A stretch of DNA of 64,000 nucleotides from Actinomadura bangladeshensis (GCF_004348335.1 NZ_SMJW01000005.1:1-64000); one strand, 5' to 3'. Positions 1 through 8,280 are shown, counted from the first letter of the stretch. Numbers and translations are program-made. The notes: a model not told the origin generated them from the sequence alone.

Positions 1-2
1 GG

Positions 3-419
3 ATGGGGCTGGCGGCGCACGCGGTCGCCACCGCGATCGTCCCGGACGCCGGGCTCAAGCGGTGGGTGACCGGGGCCGCGGCGTTGACGGCGTGGGATCT
101 GTTCCTGGATCCCCAGATGCTTCGGCTGGACCTGTGGAGGTGGGCGGACGACGGCCCGTACCGCGGAGTGCCGATCAGCAATTACGCGGGCTGGCTGGTG
201 GTGTCGCTGGTGGTCATGGGGGTGATCGACGCGATCGCCGGAGGGGCGGAGGCGGCCGCGTCCGGGGGGCTCGTCGCGATCTACGGGGTGATGGCGCTGA
301 TGGAGACGCTGGCGTTCGCGGCGGTGTTCGAGCCGCCGGACCGCGGGGTGGCCCTGGCCGGCGGGGCGGCGATGGGGACGTTCGCCGTCCTGGCGTGGAG
401 GCGCCGATGGCCGAGGTGA
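3..419 (+). CDS. CruF-like carotenoid 1',2'-hydratase (DUF422), 5' end cut off
   Basis: Membrane-embedded carotenoid biosynthesis protein of the CruF/DUF422 family, which hydrates the psi-end of acyclic carotenoids. Only the C-terminal 138 residues are in the window; full-length relatives are roughly twice as long, so the true start lies upstream. The family signature is visible: AWDLFLDPQM, then WRW and PYRGVPISNYAGW, with the Asp, Trp and Asn residues of the polar membrane core. At least three hydrophobic segments follow. The stop overlaps the next gene by 13 bp, so it is the distal part of an operon with the desaturase and glycosyltransferase. A hydratase beside a CrtD-type desaturase and a glycosyltransferase points to a 1-hydroxy, glycosylated acyclic carotenoid. 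Family assignment is firm; the exact substrate is inferred. Confidence 0.85.
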   Translation: MGLAAHAVATAIVPDAGLKRWVTGAAALTAWDLFLDPQMLRLDLWRWADDGPYRGVPISNYAGWLVVSLVVMGVIDAIAGGAEAAASGGLVAIYGVMALMETLAFAAVFEPPDRGVALAGGAAMGTFAVLAWRRRWPR

Positions 420-1858
420 TCGTCGTCGGCGGCGGGGTCGGCGGGATGGTCGCCGCGCTGCTGCTGGCGCGGGGCGGCCACCGCGTCAGAGTGGACGAGC
501 GGCTGGACCGGCTCGGCGGGAAGCTCGCCGCACGCGAGCGCGACGGGTTCGCCTTCTCGCTGGGGCCGTCGCTGCTGACCCTTCCGGGCATCTTCCGGGA
601 GCTGGGCGTCCGGCGCGAGCCGCTGGAGCTGGACGAGCTGTGCCGCTACCGCTTCGCCGACGGGTCCGAGCTGCGCGCCTACCGCGATCCGGCCCGGATG
701 GCGGCGCAGGTCGAGCGGCTGGCGCCGGGGGAGGGGGAGGCGTGGCGCGCCTTCTACGGCTGGGCCGCGCGCTGCCTGGAGGCGTCCCGGCGGACGTTCT
801 TCGCGGGGCCGCTCGGCCGCCGTCCCGAGCACGCGCGGCTCGGCGACCTGTCCGCGGTCGCGCCGGGCCGGACGCTGGACGGCCTGGCCCGCCGGTTCTT
901 CCGTGACCCGCGCCTGCGCCAGTACGTCGGCCGGTACGCGACGTACGCGGGGTCGAGCCCGTACCGGGCGCCGGCCGCGCTCGGCTGCGTCCCGGCGATC
1001 GAGCACGGCGACGGGGGCTGGTACGTGCCGGGCGGGCTGTCCGTGCTCGCCGACGACCTGACCCGCCTGCTCATCGAGGCGGGCGTCGAGGTCCACACCG
1101 GCAGCGAGGTGGTGGAGGTGGTCGCCGACCGGTCGGCGGTGTCCGGTGTGATGCTGGCGTCGGGGGAGCGGGTGGACGCCGACGCGGTGGTGGTGAACGC
1201 CGACGCCGCGGCTCTGTACGGCCGGCTGCTGCCGGATCGGCGGAGGCTGCGCCGGATCGGCCGCCTGGGCCCGTCCTCGTCGGCGTTCCTGCTGCTCGCC
1301 GGCGTGGACGGGCGCACACCCGGGCTGCCGCACCATTCCGTCGTCTTCTCGGCCGACTACCGGCGGGAGTTCGGCGACATCTTCGAACGCGGCGTGCCGC
1401 CGGAGGACCCGACGGTCTACATCGGCTGCTCGGCGGTGGACGACGCGTCGCAGGCGCCGGCCGGAACGGAGAACCGGGTGCTGCTGGTGAACGTCCCGGC
1501 CGGTGACCCGGGGCGCTGGCCGATGACCCCGGACGCCTACCGCGACCTCGTCCTGGAACGGCTGGCGCGGCGCGGGCACGACCTGTCGGGAAGGCTGCGG
1601 TTCGTCGAGTCGTTCACCCCGGCCGACCTGCGCGACCGGTACGGAGCGTGGGGCGGGGCGATCTACGGGACCGCCTACCGGGGCCTGCTCGCGCCGTTCC
1701 GCAGGCCGGGCAACAGGGGGCCGCGCCGCGGGCTGTACCTGGTGGGCGGGTCGGTGCATCCGGGCGGCGGGCTGCCGCTGGTCGCGATGGGCGGCCGCAT
1801 CGTCGCCTCGCTCGTCGAGCAGGACCTTCCGGTGCGGGCGGGGGCGCAGGCGAGATGA
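407..1858 (+). CDS. Carotenoid desaturase, CrtI/CrtD family
   Basis: FAD-dependent desaturase of the phytoene desaturase superfamily, 483 residues, normal length. The N-terminal dinucleotide fold has VVGGGVGGM followed by the GGK(L) motif (RLGGKLAA). The C-terminal FAD motif is LYLVGGSVHPGGGLPLV near residues 440-458. The ATG at 407 is chosen because the FAD motif begins four residues later. This is the second member of the family in the locus: the one at 6138-7607 looks like the lycopene-forming CrtI, so this copy, sitting with a CruF hydratase, is more likely a 3,4-desaturase acting on the hydroxylated end (CrtD type). That functional split is inference from context. Its stop overlaps the next start as ATGA. 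Confidence 0.85.
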   Translation: MAEVIVVGGGVGGMVAALLLARGGHRVRVDERLDRLGGKLAARERDGFAFSLGPSLLTLPGIFRELGVRREPLELDELCRYRFADGSELRAYRDPARMAAQVERLAPGEGEAWRAFYGWAARCLEASRRTFFAGPLGRRPEHARLGDLSAVAPGRTLDGLARRFFRDPRLRQYVGRYATYAGSSPYRAPAALGCVPAIEHGDGGWYVPGGLSVLADDLTRLLIEAGVEVHTGSEVVEVVADRSAVSGVMLASGERVDADAVVVNADAAALYGRLLPDRRRLRRIGRLGPSSSAFLLLAGVDGRTPGLPHHSVVFSADYRREFGDIFERGVPPEDPTVYIGCSAVDDASQAPAGTENRVLLVNVPAGDPGRWPMTPDAYRDLVLERLARRGHDLSGRLRFVESFTPADLRDRYGAWGGAIYGTAYRGLLAPFRRPGNRGPRRGLYLVGGSVHPGGGLPLVAMGGRIVASLVEQDLPVRAGAQAR

Positions 1859-2979
1859 GAGCGCTGACCCCTCTCCAGGCGGTGGCCGCCGGGGTGGCGG
1901 CCGCCCGGCTGGCGCGCGGCCGGAGCCGTCCCGCGCCCTTCGTGCCCGGCCGCTCCGGCCCGCCGCCGCAGCGGGTCTCCGCGGTGATCCCGGCGCGGGA
2001 CGAGGAGTCGCGCATCGAGGGCTGCGTGCGCCCCTTGCTCGCGGACCCCGACGTGTCCGAGGTGGTCGTCGTGGACGACGAGTCGCGGGACGGCACCGCC
2101 CGGCTCGCGGCGCGGCTGGGCGCCAGGGTCGTCCCCGGGGCACCGCTGCCGGACGGCTGGGTCGGCAAGCAGTGGGCGCTGCACCAGGGCGTGCGCGCCG
2201 CCGCGGGGCCGATCGTGGTGCTGCTGGACGCCGACACGCGCCCCAAGCCGGGGCTGTGCGCGGAGCTCGCCGCGCTGCTCGACACGTTCGACCTGGTGTC
2301 GGCCGGGCCGCGGTTCGTCTGCGGCGGTGTGGCCGAGCAGGCGTTGCACGCCTCGTTCCTGGCCGGTCTCGTCTACCGTTTCGGTCCGATCGGCCCGGCC
2401 GCCGCGTCCCCGGGCAGGCTCCTGCTCAACGGCCAGTGCATGGCCTTCCGCAAGGACCCGATGGTGCGGGCCGGCGGGTTCGCGAGGGTCCGCGGCCACC
2501 TCACCGACGATGTCGCCCTCGGCCGGCTGCTCGCGGGGGACGGCTGGCGGATCGCCTTCCGGGACGCCGGCGCACTGCTGGACGTCGACATGCACGAGTC
2601 GGCGGCCGATGTGTGGCGCGAGTGGGGGCGGTCGATCGCGCTGCGGGACGTGACCGGGAACGCGGGGCTGGCCGCCGATCTCGCGGTCGTCTGGCTGACC
2701 TTCGCCCTGCCGATGCTGCGGCTGGCGGCGGGCCGCCCGACGCCCCTGGACCTCGGCCTGCTCGTCCAGCGGCTGCTCCTGGCAGCGGCCCTGCGCGGCA
2801 GTTACGCACGTCCGGGCATGGGCCTGGCGATCTCGCCGTTGCTCGACGTCCCGATGGCCGTGCGCCTGACGTGGTCGGTGCTGCGCCCGGCGCGCACCTG
2901 GCGGGGACGGACCTACGGCCGGACGGCGGTCAGGCGCGGCGCTCCGCCACGGCGGCCTGACCGAAGCGCAGCCCGATGA
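1855..2979 (+). CDS. Family 2 glycosyltransferase, probable carotenoid glycosyltransferase
   Basis: GT-A fold glycosyltransferase of 374 residues. The nucleotide-sugar region is visible: SAVIPARDEESRI, VVVDDESRDGT, then the DAD metal-binding triad in VVLLDADTRP. A later acidic motif, HLTDDVALG, is placed as in HpnB/CruG-like enzymes. A hydrophobic stretch near residues 275-300 suggests membrane attachment. The ATG overlaps the stop of the desaturase (ATGA), so translation is probably coupled. In cyanobacterial and actinobacterial carotenoid loci a GT2 enzyme next to CruF puts a sugar on the hydroxyl made by CruF; this role is inferred. The last 50 bp overlap tail-to-tail with the acyltransferase gene on the other strand. 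Confidence 0.8.
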   Translation: MRALTPLQAVAAGVAAARLARGRSRPAPFVPGRSGPPPQRVSAVIPARDEESRIEGCVRPLLADPDVSEVVVVDDESRDGTARLAARLGARVVPGAPLPDGWVGKQWALHQGVRAAAGPIVVLLDADTRPKPGLCAELAALLDTFDLVSAGPRFVCGGVAEQALHASFLAGLVYRFGPIGPAAASPGRLLLNGQCMAFRKDPMVRAGGFARVRGHLTDDVALGRLLAGDGWRIAFRDAGALLDVDMHESAADVWREWGRSIALRDVTGNAGLAADLAVVWLTFALPMLRLAAGRPTPLDLGLLVQRLLLAAALRGSYARPGMGLAISPLLDVPMAVRLTWSVLRPARTWRGRTYGRTAVRRGAPPRRPDRSAAR

Positions 2980-3541
2980 GGCACATCAGCGCCCCGGTCG
3001 CCGCGACGTGCTCGGCGGGCGCGAAGAGCAGTTGCAGCGCCGGCAGGGAGAAGACCGCCGCGCGCGTGCCCCGGGCGAACGAACCCGAGGCCAGGCTCAC
3101 CCCGGTCAGCAGCGCGGTGCCGAGCGCGAAGGCCGGTGGGCAGATCACCGCGAAACCCCCGGCGAACGTGAGGATCGAGCGGCCGCCGCGCCGTCCCGCG
3201 AACGCCGGCCAGGCGTGCCCGGCCATCGCGCCGCCGACCGCCGCGTACACCGGCAGGACGCTCGCGCCGGCGACCGTCCCGAGCGCGCCGGTCCGGCGGC
3301 CGCCGGCGGCCAGCCCGGCCAGGCCCGCGGCGGTCCCCTTGAGCATGTCGCCGGCGAACACCGGGAGGGCCGCCTTCCAGCCGAGCTGCTCCATCATGTT
3401 CCAGAAGCCGGGGTTGCGGTCGCCGACGTCGCGCGGGTCGAAGCCGTGGGCGCGTCCGACGAGCACCGCGACCGGCACCGAGCCGAGCAGGTAGCCGCCG
3501 ATGGCCGAGCCGAGCACGGGAGCCGCCGATACCAGGGTCAT
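2930..3541 (-). CDS. PlsY-family membrane acyltransferase, divergent
   Basis: Small multi-pass membrane protein of 203 residues, the usual PlsY length. PlsY transfers an acyl group from acyl-phosphate to glycerol-3-phosphate. The first motif is recognisable (GGYLLGSVPVAVLVGR), but the second is altered: where canonical PlsY has GSGNxGxTN, this one has GDRNPGFWN. The third, normally HxxPxxxxFxGGKxVAT, reads GHAWPAFAGRRGGRS, with the Lys replaced by Arg. The substrate pocket is therefore probably different. A PlsX homologue lies 1.3 kb away inside the same carotenoid locus. I infer that the pair acylates a carotenoid glycoside rather than making phospholipid. ATG 3541 is used; an in-frame ATG at 3559 is possible. 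Both overlap the 5' end of the divergent CrtA-like gene. Confidence 0.75.
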   Translation of the reverse strand: MTLVSAAPVLGSAIGGYLLGSVPVAVLVGRAHGFDPRDVGDRNPGFWNMMEQLGWKAALPVFAGDMLKGTAAGLAGLAAGGRRTGALGTVAGASVLPVYAAVGGAMAGHAWPAFAGRRGGRSILTFAGGFAVICPPAFALGTALLTGVSLASGSFARGTRAAVFSLPALQLLFAPAEHVAATGALMCLIGLRFGQAAVAERRA

Positions 3542-4235
3542 CGCCTCGTTCCACCTCATCAGGTACGCGGGTGTGGACGCCATGCGGCACATGGCGTTCG
3601 ACCGGCCGCTGCTGCGCCGCACCGGCGGGCTGTCGTTCTGGCGGCTGCTGGGCACGGGCCGCGGCCGGTCCATGAGCCTGGGCGCCGATCTGCGCCGCTG
3701 GGCGCTGTTCGCCGTGTGGGACGGGGAGCCCGCGCTGGAGGAGTTCCTCGCGCGCTCGCCGGTGGCCGGGCGGTGGCGCGAGGAGGCCGAAGAGGCGTGG
3801 CATGTCCGGCTCGCGCCATTGGCTTCCCGCGGCCGCTGGGGCGGGCGCGACCCGTTCGCCGCCGCCGCACCGGCAGGGAGGGCCGGCGGCGGACCGGTGG
3901 CCGTGCTGACCAGGGCGTCGATCCGTCCCAGCCGGTTGGTGGCCTTCTACCGGTCGGTGCCGGGAGTGGACCGGGAACTGCGCCGCCAGGACGGCTGCCT
4001 GGCCTCGATCGGCGCGGGGGAGTGGCCGCTGGCCCGGCAGGCGACCTTCTCGCTGTGGCGGGACGAGAGCGCGATCGCGCGGTTCGCCTACCGGGCGGAC
4101 GCGCACCGCACCGTCATCGACCGCGTGCGCGGCGAGGACTGGTACGCCGAGGAGCTGTTCGCCCGCTTCGCTCCCTTTGCGAGCCGGGGCACCTGGGACG
4201 GGCGCGACCCGCTGCAAGCCCGCGGCACTGAGTGA
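3501..4235 (+). CDS. crtA: Spheroidene monooxygenase-like protein (CrtA family)
   Basis: Protein of 244 residues related to spheroidene monooxygenase, which adds a 2-keto group to acyclic carotenoids. Features typical of the family are the N-terminal strand VIASFHLIRY, the block LSFWRLLGTGRGRSMSLGAD followed by LRRWALFAVW, and a second half repeating the pattern (AVLTRASIRPSR, QATFSLWRDE). The ATG at 3501 is chosen because the later ATG at 3582 would cut off the conserved first strand. With this start the gene overlaps the start of the divergent PlsY-like gene by about 40-60 bp, which is unusual. It ends 5 bp from the convergent plsX-like gene. A keto end group would fit a hydroxylated, glycosylated carotenoid. 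Confidence 0.75.
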   Translation: MAEPSTGAADTRVIASFHLIRYAGVDAMRHMAFDRPLLRRTGGLSFWRLLGTGRGRSMSLGADLRRWALFAVWDGEPALEEFLARSPVAGRWREEAEEAWHVRLAPLASRGRWGGRDPFAAAAPAGRAGGGPVAVLTRASIRPSRLVAFYRSVPGVDRELRRQDGCLASIGAGEWPLARQATFSLWRDESAIARFAYRADAHRTVIDRVRGEDWYAEELFARFAPFASRGTWDGRDPLQARGTE

Positions 4236-4240
4236 GCACC

Positions 4241-5230
4241 TCACGCGACCGGCCCCACAGAGGCGCGGCCGACCGCCGGCACGGGCTCGTCGTCTGCGCC
4301 CAGTTCGGACGCGACCACGCACGCGCGGGCGATGGCCGCGGATCGTGAGGAGCCGTGCCCCACGACGACCGTGCCGGTCAGCCCCAGCAGGGCGGCGCCC
4401 CCGTGCGTGTCCGCCGTGTAGAGCCGCGCGACCTCCGCCAGCCGCCCAGGCGGGGCGATGCCGGCTTCGGCGACCATGTCCAGGGTCGTCCGGACGCAGC
4501 CCTCGATGTTCTTCAGCACCACGTTGCCGGTGAAACCGTCCGTCACGACCACGTCGACCGTTCCGGCCAGCACATCGTGCCCCTCCACATTGCCGTGGAA
4601 GCGGACGGGCATCCCCGGCAGCAGGCCCGCGGCCTCGCGGACGAGCCGGTTGCCCTTCCCGGGCTCGGCGCCGATGGACAGCAGGCCCACCGACGGGTCG
4701 GCCACGCCCAGCACGGCCCGCGCGTAGGAGGCGCCCAGCAGGGCGAACTGCGCGAGCATCTCCGCGGTGGGGTCGGCGGTCCCGCCGGCGTCGACCAGCA
4801 CGGTGGAGCCGGTCAGCGTCGGCAGCGCCACCGCCAGCGCCGGGCGCAGCACGCCCTCCCGCCGCCCGAAGGCGCGGACGGCGCAGGTCACGACCGCGCC
4901 GGTGGACCCGGCCGAGACCAGCGGCGCACGCCGCCGCCGGGCGAGGGCGCACCCGACCATGAGGCTCGAGTCCCGCCGCGCTGCGGCTCCCGAGCCGCGC
5001 TCGGCCATCGGCACCACGTCGTCGGCGTGCAGGACGTCGACTTCACCGGCGCCGCCGTGCCGCCGCAGTTCCCGGCGCACGTCGTCGGCCCGTCCGACGA
5101 GCAGGACCTCGATGCCGTGGTCGCGGTGCGCCGCCAGCGCTCCCGGCACCGTCTCCGCCGGCCCGTGGTCGCCGCCCATCGCGTCCAGCACCACCGGACG
5201 CCCCGCCCCGCCCTGGGCGCGGCCGCCCAT
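4241..5230 (-). CDS. plsX: PlsX-family phosphate acyltransferase
   Basis: Soluble enzyme of 329 residues that converts acyl-ACP and phosphate to acyl-phosphate. Signatures: VVLDAMGGDHGP at the N-terminus, SAGSTGAVVTCA in the middle, then GNVEGHD and VVTDGFTGNVVLKN, and the C-terminal GGAALLGLTGTVVVGHGSS. All canonical blocks are present. The start codon shares a base with the stop of crtB (TGATG), so it is translationally coupled to carotenoid synthesis genes rather than to fabD/fabF as in housekeeping loci. The region before the first Gly-rich block is shorter in charge pattern than usual but the core is intact. Partner: the PlsY-like protein at 2930-3541. Confidence 0.88.
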   Translation of the reverse strand: MGGRAQGGAGRPVVLDAMGGDHGPAETVPGALAAHRDHGIEVLLVGRADDVRRELRRHGGAGEVDVLHADDVVPMAERGSGAAARRDSSLMVGCALARRRRAPLVSAGSTGAVVTCAVRAFGRREGVLRPALAVALPTLTGSTVLVDAGGTADPTAEMLAQFALLGASYARAVLGVADPSVGLLSIGAEPGKGNRLVREAAGLLPGMPVRFHGNVEGHDVLAGTVDVVVTDGFTGNVVLKNIEGCVRTTLDMVAEAGIAPPGRLAEVARLYTADTHGGAALLGLTGTVVVGHGSSRSAAIARACVVASELGADDEPVPAVGRASVGPVA

Positions 5231-6141
5231 CACCGCACCCCGGCGGGCCGCCGCCGTTCGGCGCGGCCGGCGGCGGAGGCGGCCAGCAGGTGCCGCGCGA
5301 AGATCGCGGCCCGGCGGTGGCGCGGCACCCGCGCCCGCGCGGTCAGCACGTCGTGGCCGGCCGCGGCGATCTCGTCCAGGATGCCGCCGTACAGTTCGTG
5401 CGCGGCCCGGATGCAGGGACGCGACGACGGGGTCAGCAGTTCCACGCCGTCGAGGGCGCGGCGGTAGTGCTCCCGGGCGCGGCCGGCCTCGAAGGCCACC
5501 AGCTCGCGCAGCGCCCGCCCGCGCCCGCCGCCGTGCAGGTCGTCCTCGGTGACCCCGAACTTGGCGAGGTCCTCCTGCGGCAGGTAGACGCGGCCCCGGG
5601 CCAGGTCCTCGGCGACGTCCCGCAGGAAGTTCGTGAGCTGGAACGCCCGTCCCAGTTCGCGTGCGGGCTCGCGGGCCCGCCGCTCGGCGCCGGGCACCGT
5701 CTCCAGGACGGGCAGCATCATCAGCCCGATCGCGGCGGCCGAGCCCTCCATGTACACGAGCAGGTCGTCGTAGGTGGCGTACCGGGTGACGGTGAGGTCG
5801 GTGCGCATGGACCGCAGGAAGGCGTCGAGGTCGCCGCGTTCGATGCCGAAGGAGCGGACGGTGTGCACGAACGCGGGCAGCACGGGGTCGTCCACCACCT
5901 CGCCCGCCAGGCCCGCGGTGAGCCGCCGGGCCGCCTCGTCGAGCGCGCCGGCCCGGTCGCCGGGGTCCGCGGCCGTTTCGCCGCACGCGTCGACGATGTC
6001 GTCCACGTGGCGGGTGAACCCGTACAGCGCGTGCACATGCCTGCGCTTCCACGCCGGCAGCAGCAGGGTGGCCAGGTAGAACGAGCGTCCGTGGCGGGCG
6101 TTGAGGCGCCGGCAGTGTTCATAGCTCGCGGTCAGCGTCAT
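5230..6141 (-). CDS. crtB: Phytoene synthase
   Basis: Head-to-head prenyl synthase of 303 residues condensing two geranylgeranyl diphosphates to phytoene. Both Asp-rich motifs are visible: HVDDIVDA (first, around residues 45-52) and LTNFLRDVAEDLARGR with DVAED (second, around 170-185). YMEGSAAAIG and RVYLPQEDL are also conserved. Start ATG 6141 overlaps the stop of crtI as ATGA and its stop touches the plsX start, so crtI-crtB-plsX form a tight operon on the minus strand. No GGPP synthase gene is in the window; the substrate must come from elsewhere. Confidence 0.95.
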   Translation of the reverse strand: MTLTASYEHCRRLNARHGRSFYLATLLLPAWKRRHVHALYGFTRHVDDIVDACGETAADPGDRAGALDEAARRLTAGLAGEVVDDPVLPAFVHTVRSFGIERGDLDAFLRSMRTDLTVTRYATYDDLLVYMEGSAAAIGLMMLPVLETVPGAERRAREPARELGRAFQLTNFLRDVAEDLARGRVYLPQEDLAKFGVTEDDLHGGGRGRALRELVAFEAGRAREHYRRALDGVELLTPSSRPCIRAAHELYGGILDEIAAAGHDVLTARARVPRHRRAAIFARHLLAASAAGRAERRRPAGVR

Positions 6142-7607
6142 CGGCGGCCTTCCAGGATGCGGGCGGCGGCGAGCCGTCCGGAGATCAGAGCCGGTGGGAC
6201 GCCCACACCGGGCGCGGTGTACATCCCCGCGAAGTGCAGGCCGGGGACGCGGCGGCTGCGGCCGGCGGGCCGGAACCAGGCCGTCTGGGCGAACCGGTGG
6301 TCCAGCGCGAACGGCGTGCCCGCCGAATGGCCCAGGCGGGCCCAGACCCGCGGATCGAAGGTCCGCCGCGGCGCCGCCGACAGGTCGCCGTACCCGAGGT
6401 CGGACAGGCGGCCGAGCAGGCGCTGCTCCAGCCGCGGCCCGAGGCGGTCCCAGTCGGCTCCGCTCACCGTGTTCGGGGCGGGTTCCAGGACGCTCAGCGT
6501 GCAGTGGCCGGGCGGCGCCGCGGTGCCGTCCCCCTCGGGGCAGGTGACCAGCAGACTCGGATCGGGCTGCGGACGTCCGGCGGCCAGGGCCGCGAAGGCG
6601 CCGGCCCACTCCCGGCCGAAGTGCAGCGTGTGGTGGGCCCGGCCGGGCGGGCGGCGGTCCGTCCCGAAGTGCATGACCAGGCAGGACGGCGAGTACCGCG
6701 GACGGCGCAGCCGCCAGTCGCCCGCCGCGCCGGGCAGCAGCCCCCGATGGGCCTCCGCGAGGTCGCAGGCGACCACGACCGCCCCGGCGGCGAGGCGCTC
6801 GCCGCCGTCCAGCCGCACCGCCGCCACCCCGCAGGAGTCCGCCTCGACCCGCTCGGCGCGCATCCCGTACCGGATCGCGGCGCCCGCCTTCTCGGCCGCG
6901 GCGGCCAGCGCCCGCGGAATCGCGTGCATACCGCCCGCCGCCGGGAAGTACACCCCGCCGACGGTGTCCATGTGCGCGACGGCCGCGTAGATCGCCAGCG
7001 CCTTGGCGGGCGGGAGCCCGACGTACAGCGCTTGGAACGTGTGCGCCCTGATGAGCCGCTCGTCGGTCAGCTGACCCGCCACGAACCGGTCCAGGCGCCG
7101 GAACCCGCCCGCCGCCGCCAGCCTGAGCAGCGCGACCGGACGGGCCATGCTCCGCAGCCGGGTCATGTCCGCGTCGATGAACGACGACCACTCAGCCTCG
7201 AACATCGCGCCGAGCCGGCGCCGGAACCGCAGGTACCGGGCCGCCTCCTCCGGCCCGCACAGGGCGCGGACGTTCTCGGCCATCCGCCGCGCGCCCGCCA
7301 CCACGTCCAGTTGCGACCCGTCGTGGAAGGACAGCCGGTAGAACGGGTCCAGGCGCCGGAGCGGCAGCAGGTCCTCCATGTCCTCGCCCGCCGCGCCGAA
7401 CGTGTCCGCCAGCACCTGCGGCATGGTCAGCACCGAAGGGCCCGTGTCGAACCGGTAGGCCCCGGCGTACGCCGACCCGCAGCAGCCGCCCGGTTCGTCA
7501 CGGGCCTCGACCACCACGACCTCGCGGCCCCCCGCCGCGAGATGGATCGCCGCCGACAGCCCGGACAGGCCCGCCCCGATCACGACGACCGGACCGCCCG
7601 CCGCCAT
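6138..7607 (-). CDS. crtI: Phytoene desaturase
   Basis: FAD-dependent desaturase, 489 residues, typical CrtI length. N-terminal Rossmann motif VVVIGAGLSGLSAAIHL with EARDEPGG, then FDTGPSVLTMP, and the C-terminal FAD motif LHFAGMYTAPGVGVPPALIS. First gene of the minus-strand operon crtI-crtB-plsX. Expected product is lycopene or a related acyclic polyene, because no lycopene cyclase gene is present in the window. The 150 bp upstream contain repeated TGCAC-bearing stretches (for example around 7629-7655 and 7720-7727) but I cannot assign a firm promoter. Confidence 0.92.
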   Translation of the reverse strand: MAAGGPVVVIGAGLSGLSAAIHLAAGGREVVVVEARDEPGGCCGSAYAGAYRFDTGPSVLTMPQVLADTFGAAGEDMEDLLPLRRLDPFYRLSFHDGSQLDVVAGARRMAENVRALCGPEEAARYLRFRRRLGAMFEAEWSSFIDADMTRLRSMARPVALLRLAAAGGFRRLDRFVAGQLTDERLIRAHTFQALYVGLPPAKALAIYAAVAHMDTVGGVYFPAAGGMHAIPRALAAAAEKAGAAIRYGMRAERVEADSCGVAAVRLDGGERLAAGAVVVACDLAEAHRGLLPGAAGDWRLRRPRYSPSCLVMHFGTDRRPPGRAHHTLHFGREWAGAFAALAAGRPQPDPSLLVTCPEGDGTAAPPGHCTLSVLEPAPNTVSGADWDRLGPRLEQRLLGRLSDLGYGDLSAAPRRTFDPRVWARLGHSAGTPFALDHRFAQTAWFRPAGRSRRVPGLHFAGMYTAPGVGVPPALISGRLAAARILEGRR

Positions 7608-7758
7608 CAGCGCCCGCCGTGCGGACCGTGCACACGATGTCGGGAGTGCACTGTTCCTCCATCATCGTCCGAAAGGTTCTGCACCGTTCTTCGGAGCCGG
7701 GCGGCCGATCGGTTGCGCGGTGCACGGAGGCGTGACCGGGCTGGAGCTTCGCCGCGGT

Positions 7759-8055
7759 TTACCGCATGGCGGCGGATTGTGACGCGGAGACCCTTTCATC
7801 CACCGAGGTCTGCCGCCCGGAAGCCTCGAGGACGGCCTGGTCTCGCGTTTCCTCCATTCGGAGGGCGATGCCCATGGCGAAGAAGGTCGGGGCCCATTCG
7901 CCGACGAAGATGCCCCACCGGTCGGCGCGCTCCAGGCCCGCGTCCTCGAGTTGCCTGGACGCCACCCAGGACGCGAACGACAGGCCGACCGAGATGATGC
8001 CCGCCGTGTACATGAAATTGGACCGGATGCCCATCTTGTGCAGTGAGTTGATCAT
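7759..8055 (-). CDS. Small two-helix membrane protein, unknown function
   Basis: Protein of 98 residues with two predicted membrane segments (around residues 14-32 and 48-64) and a polar C-terminal tail. I do not recognise a named family. A strong ribosome binding site (AGGAGGGA) sits 5-6 bp before the ATG. Upstream on the same strand is CTTGTG followed 12 bp later by GGGTAC, resembling an alternative (SigB/SigF-type) promoter, and it overlaps the repeated element described at 8100-8128. Position between crtI and the ECF sigma gene suggests the light/stress carotenoid regulon. Confidence 0.7.
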   Translation of the reverse strand: MINSLHKMGIRSNFMYTAGIISVGLSFASWVASRQLEDAGLERADRWGIFVGEWAPTFFAMGIALRMEETRDQAVLEASGRQTSVDERVSASQSAAMR

Positions 8056-8081
8056 TTCTTCCCTCCTTGGTCGGTCCGCCC

Positions 8082-8105
8082 GTACCCCCCGCTGACCTGC
8101 ACAAG
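8082..8105 (-). promoter_or_regulatory. SigB/SigF-like promoter of the small membrane protein
   Basis: Read on the minus strand: CTTGTG (8105-8100), 12 bp, GGGTAC (8087-8082), then 26 bp to the ATG. The same arrangement, CTTGTG with 13 bp and GGGTAG, precedes the SDR gene at 60937. The consensus of general-stress sigma factors in actinobacteria is GTTT, 14-16 bp, GGGTA. Assignment by pattern only. Confidence 0.4.
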
Positions 8106-8128
8106 CGCCCCCGAAGTGGATTTTGCCC
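8100..8128 (+). promoter_or_regulatory. Repeated regulatory element, copy 1
   Basis: Contains CACAAG and, 7 bp later, GAAGTGGATTTTGC (8113-8126). The second block matches GAAGCGGTTTTTGC of copy 2 (8252-8265) at 12 of 14 positions. Related copies are at 60981-61009 and 63385-63408. See the finding on this four-copy element. Confidence 0.45.
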
Positions 8129-8241
8129 GCCGTGCACGTTCCGATGACGCCGCCTCCGGCGGCCGGGGACGCGCTCGCACCGGGAGCGGGGTCGTTGGCT
8201 TTGCGCCGCCCTGTCTCGGCTTCACTCCCGCCTTAACTATG

Positions 8242-8271
8242 AACAAGTTTTGAAGCGGTTTTTGCGGGCAT
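8242..8271 (+). promoter_or_regulatory. Repeated regulatory element, copy 2, in front of the ECF sigma gene
   Basis: CAAGTTTTGAAGCGGTTT (8244-8261) is identical to 63387-63404, 55 kb away in front of the DUF523 gene. It lies 37 bp before the sigma-factor ATG; in copy 4 the distance to the first ATG is 39 bp. It can also be read as GTTT (8247-8250), 15 bp, GGGCAT (8266-8271), which fits a SigB/SigF-type promoter with one mismatch in the -10. Confidence 0.5.
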
Positions 8272-8280
8272 CCGGACCGC

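Noticed and set aside
281-2143. Long minus-strand frame opposite the desaturase and glycosyltransferase genes
   Set aside because: Arg/Pro/Ala-rich shadow without recognisable motifs; the plus-strand frames carry clear FAD and GT2 motifs.
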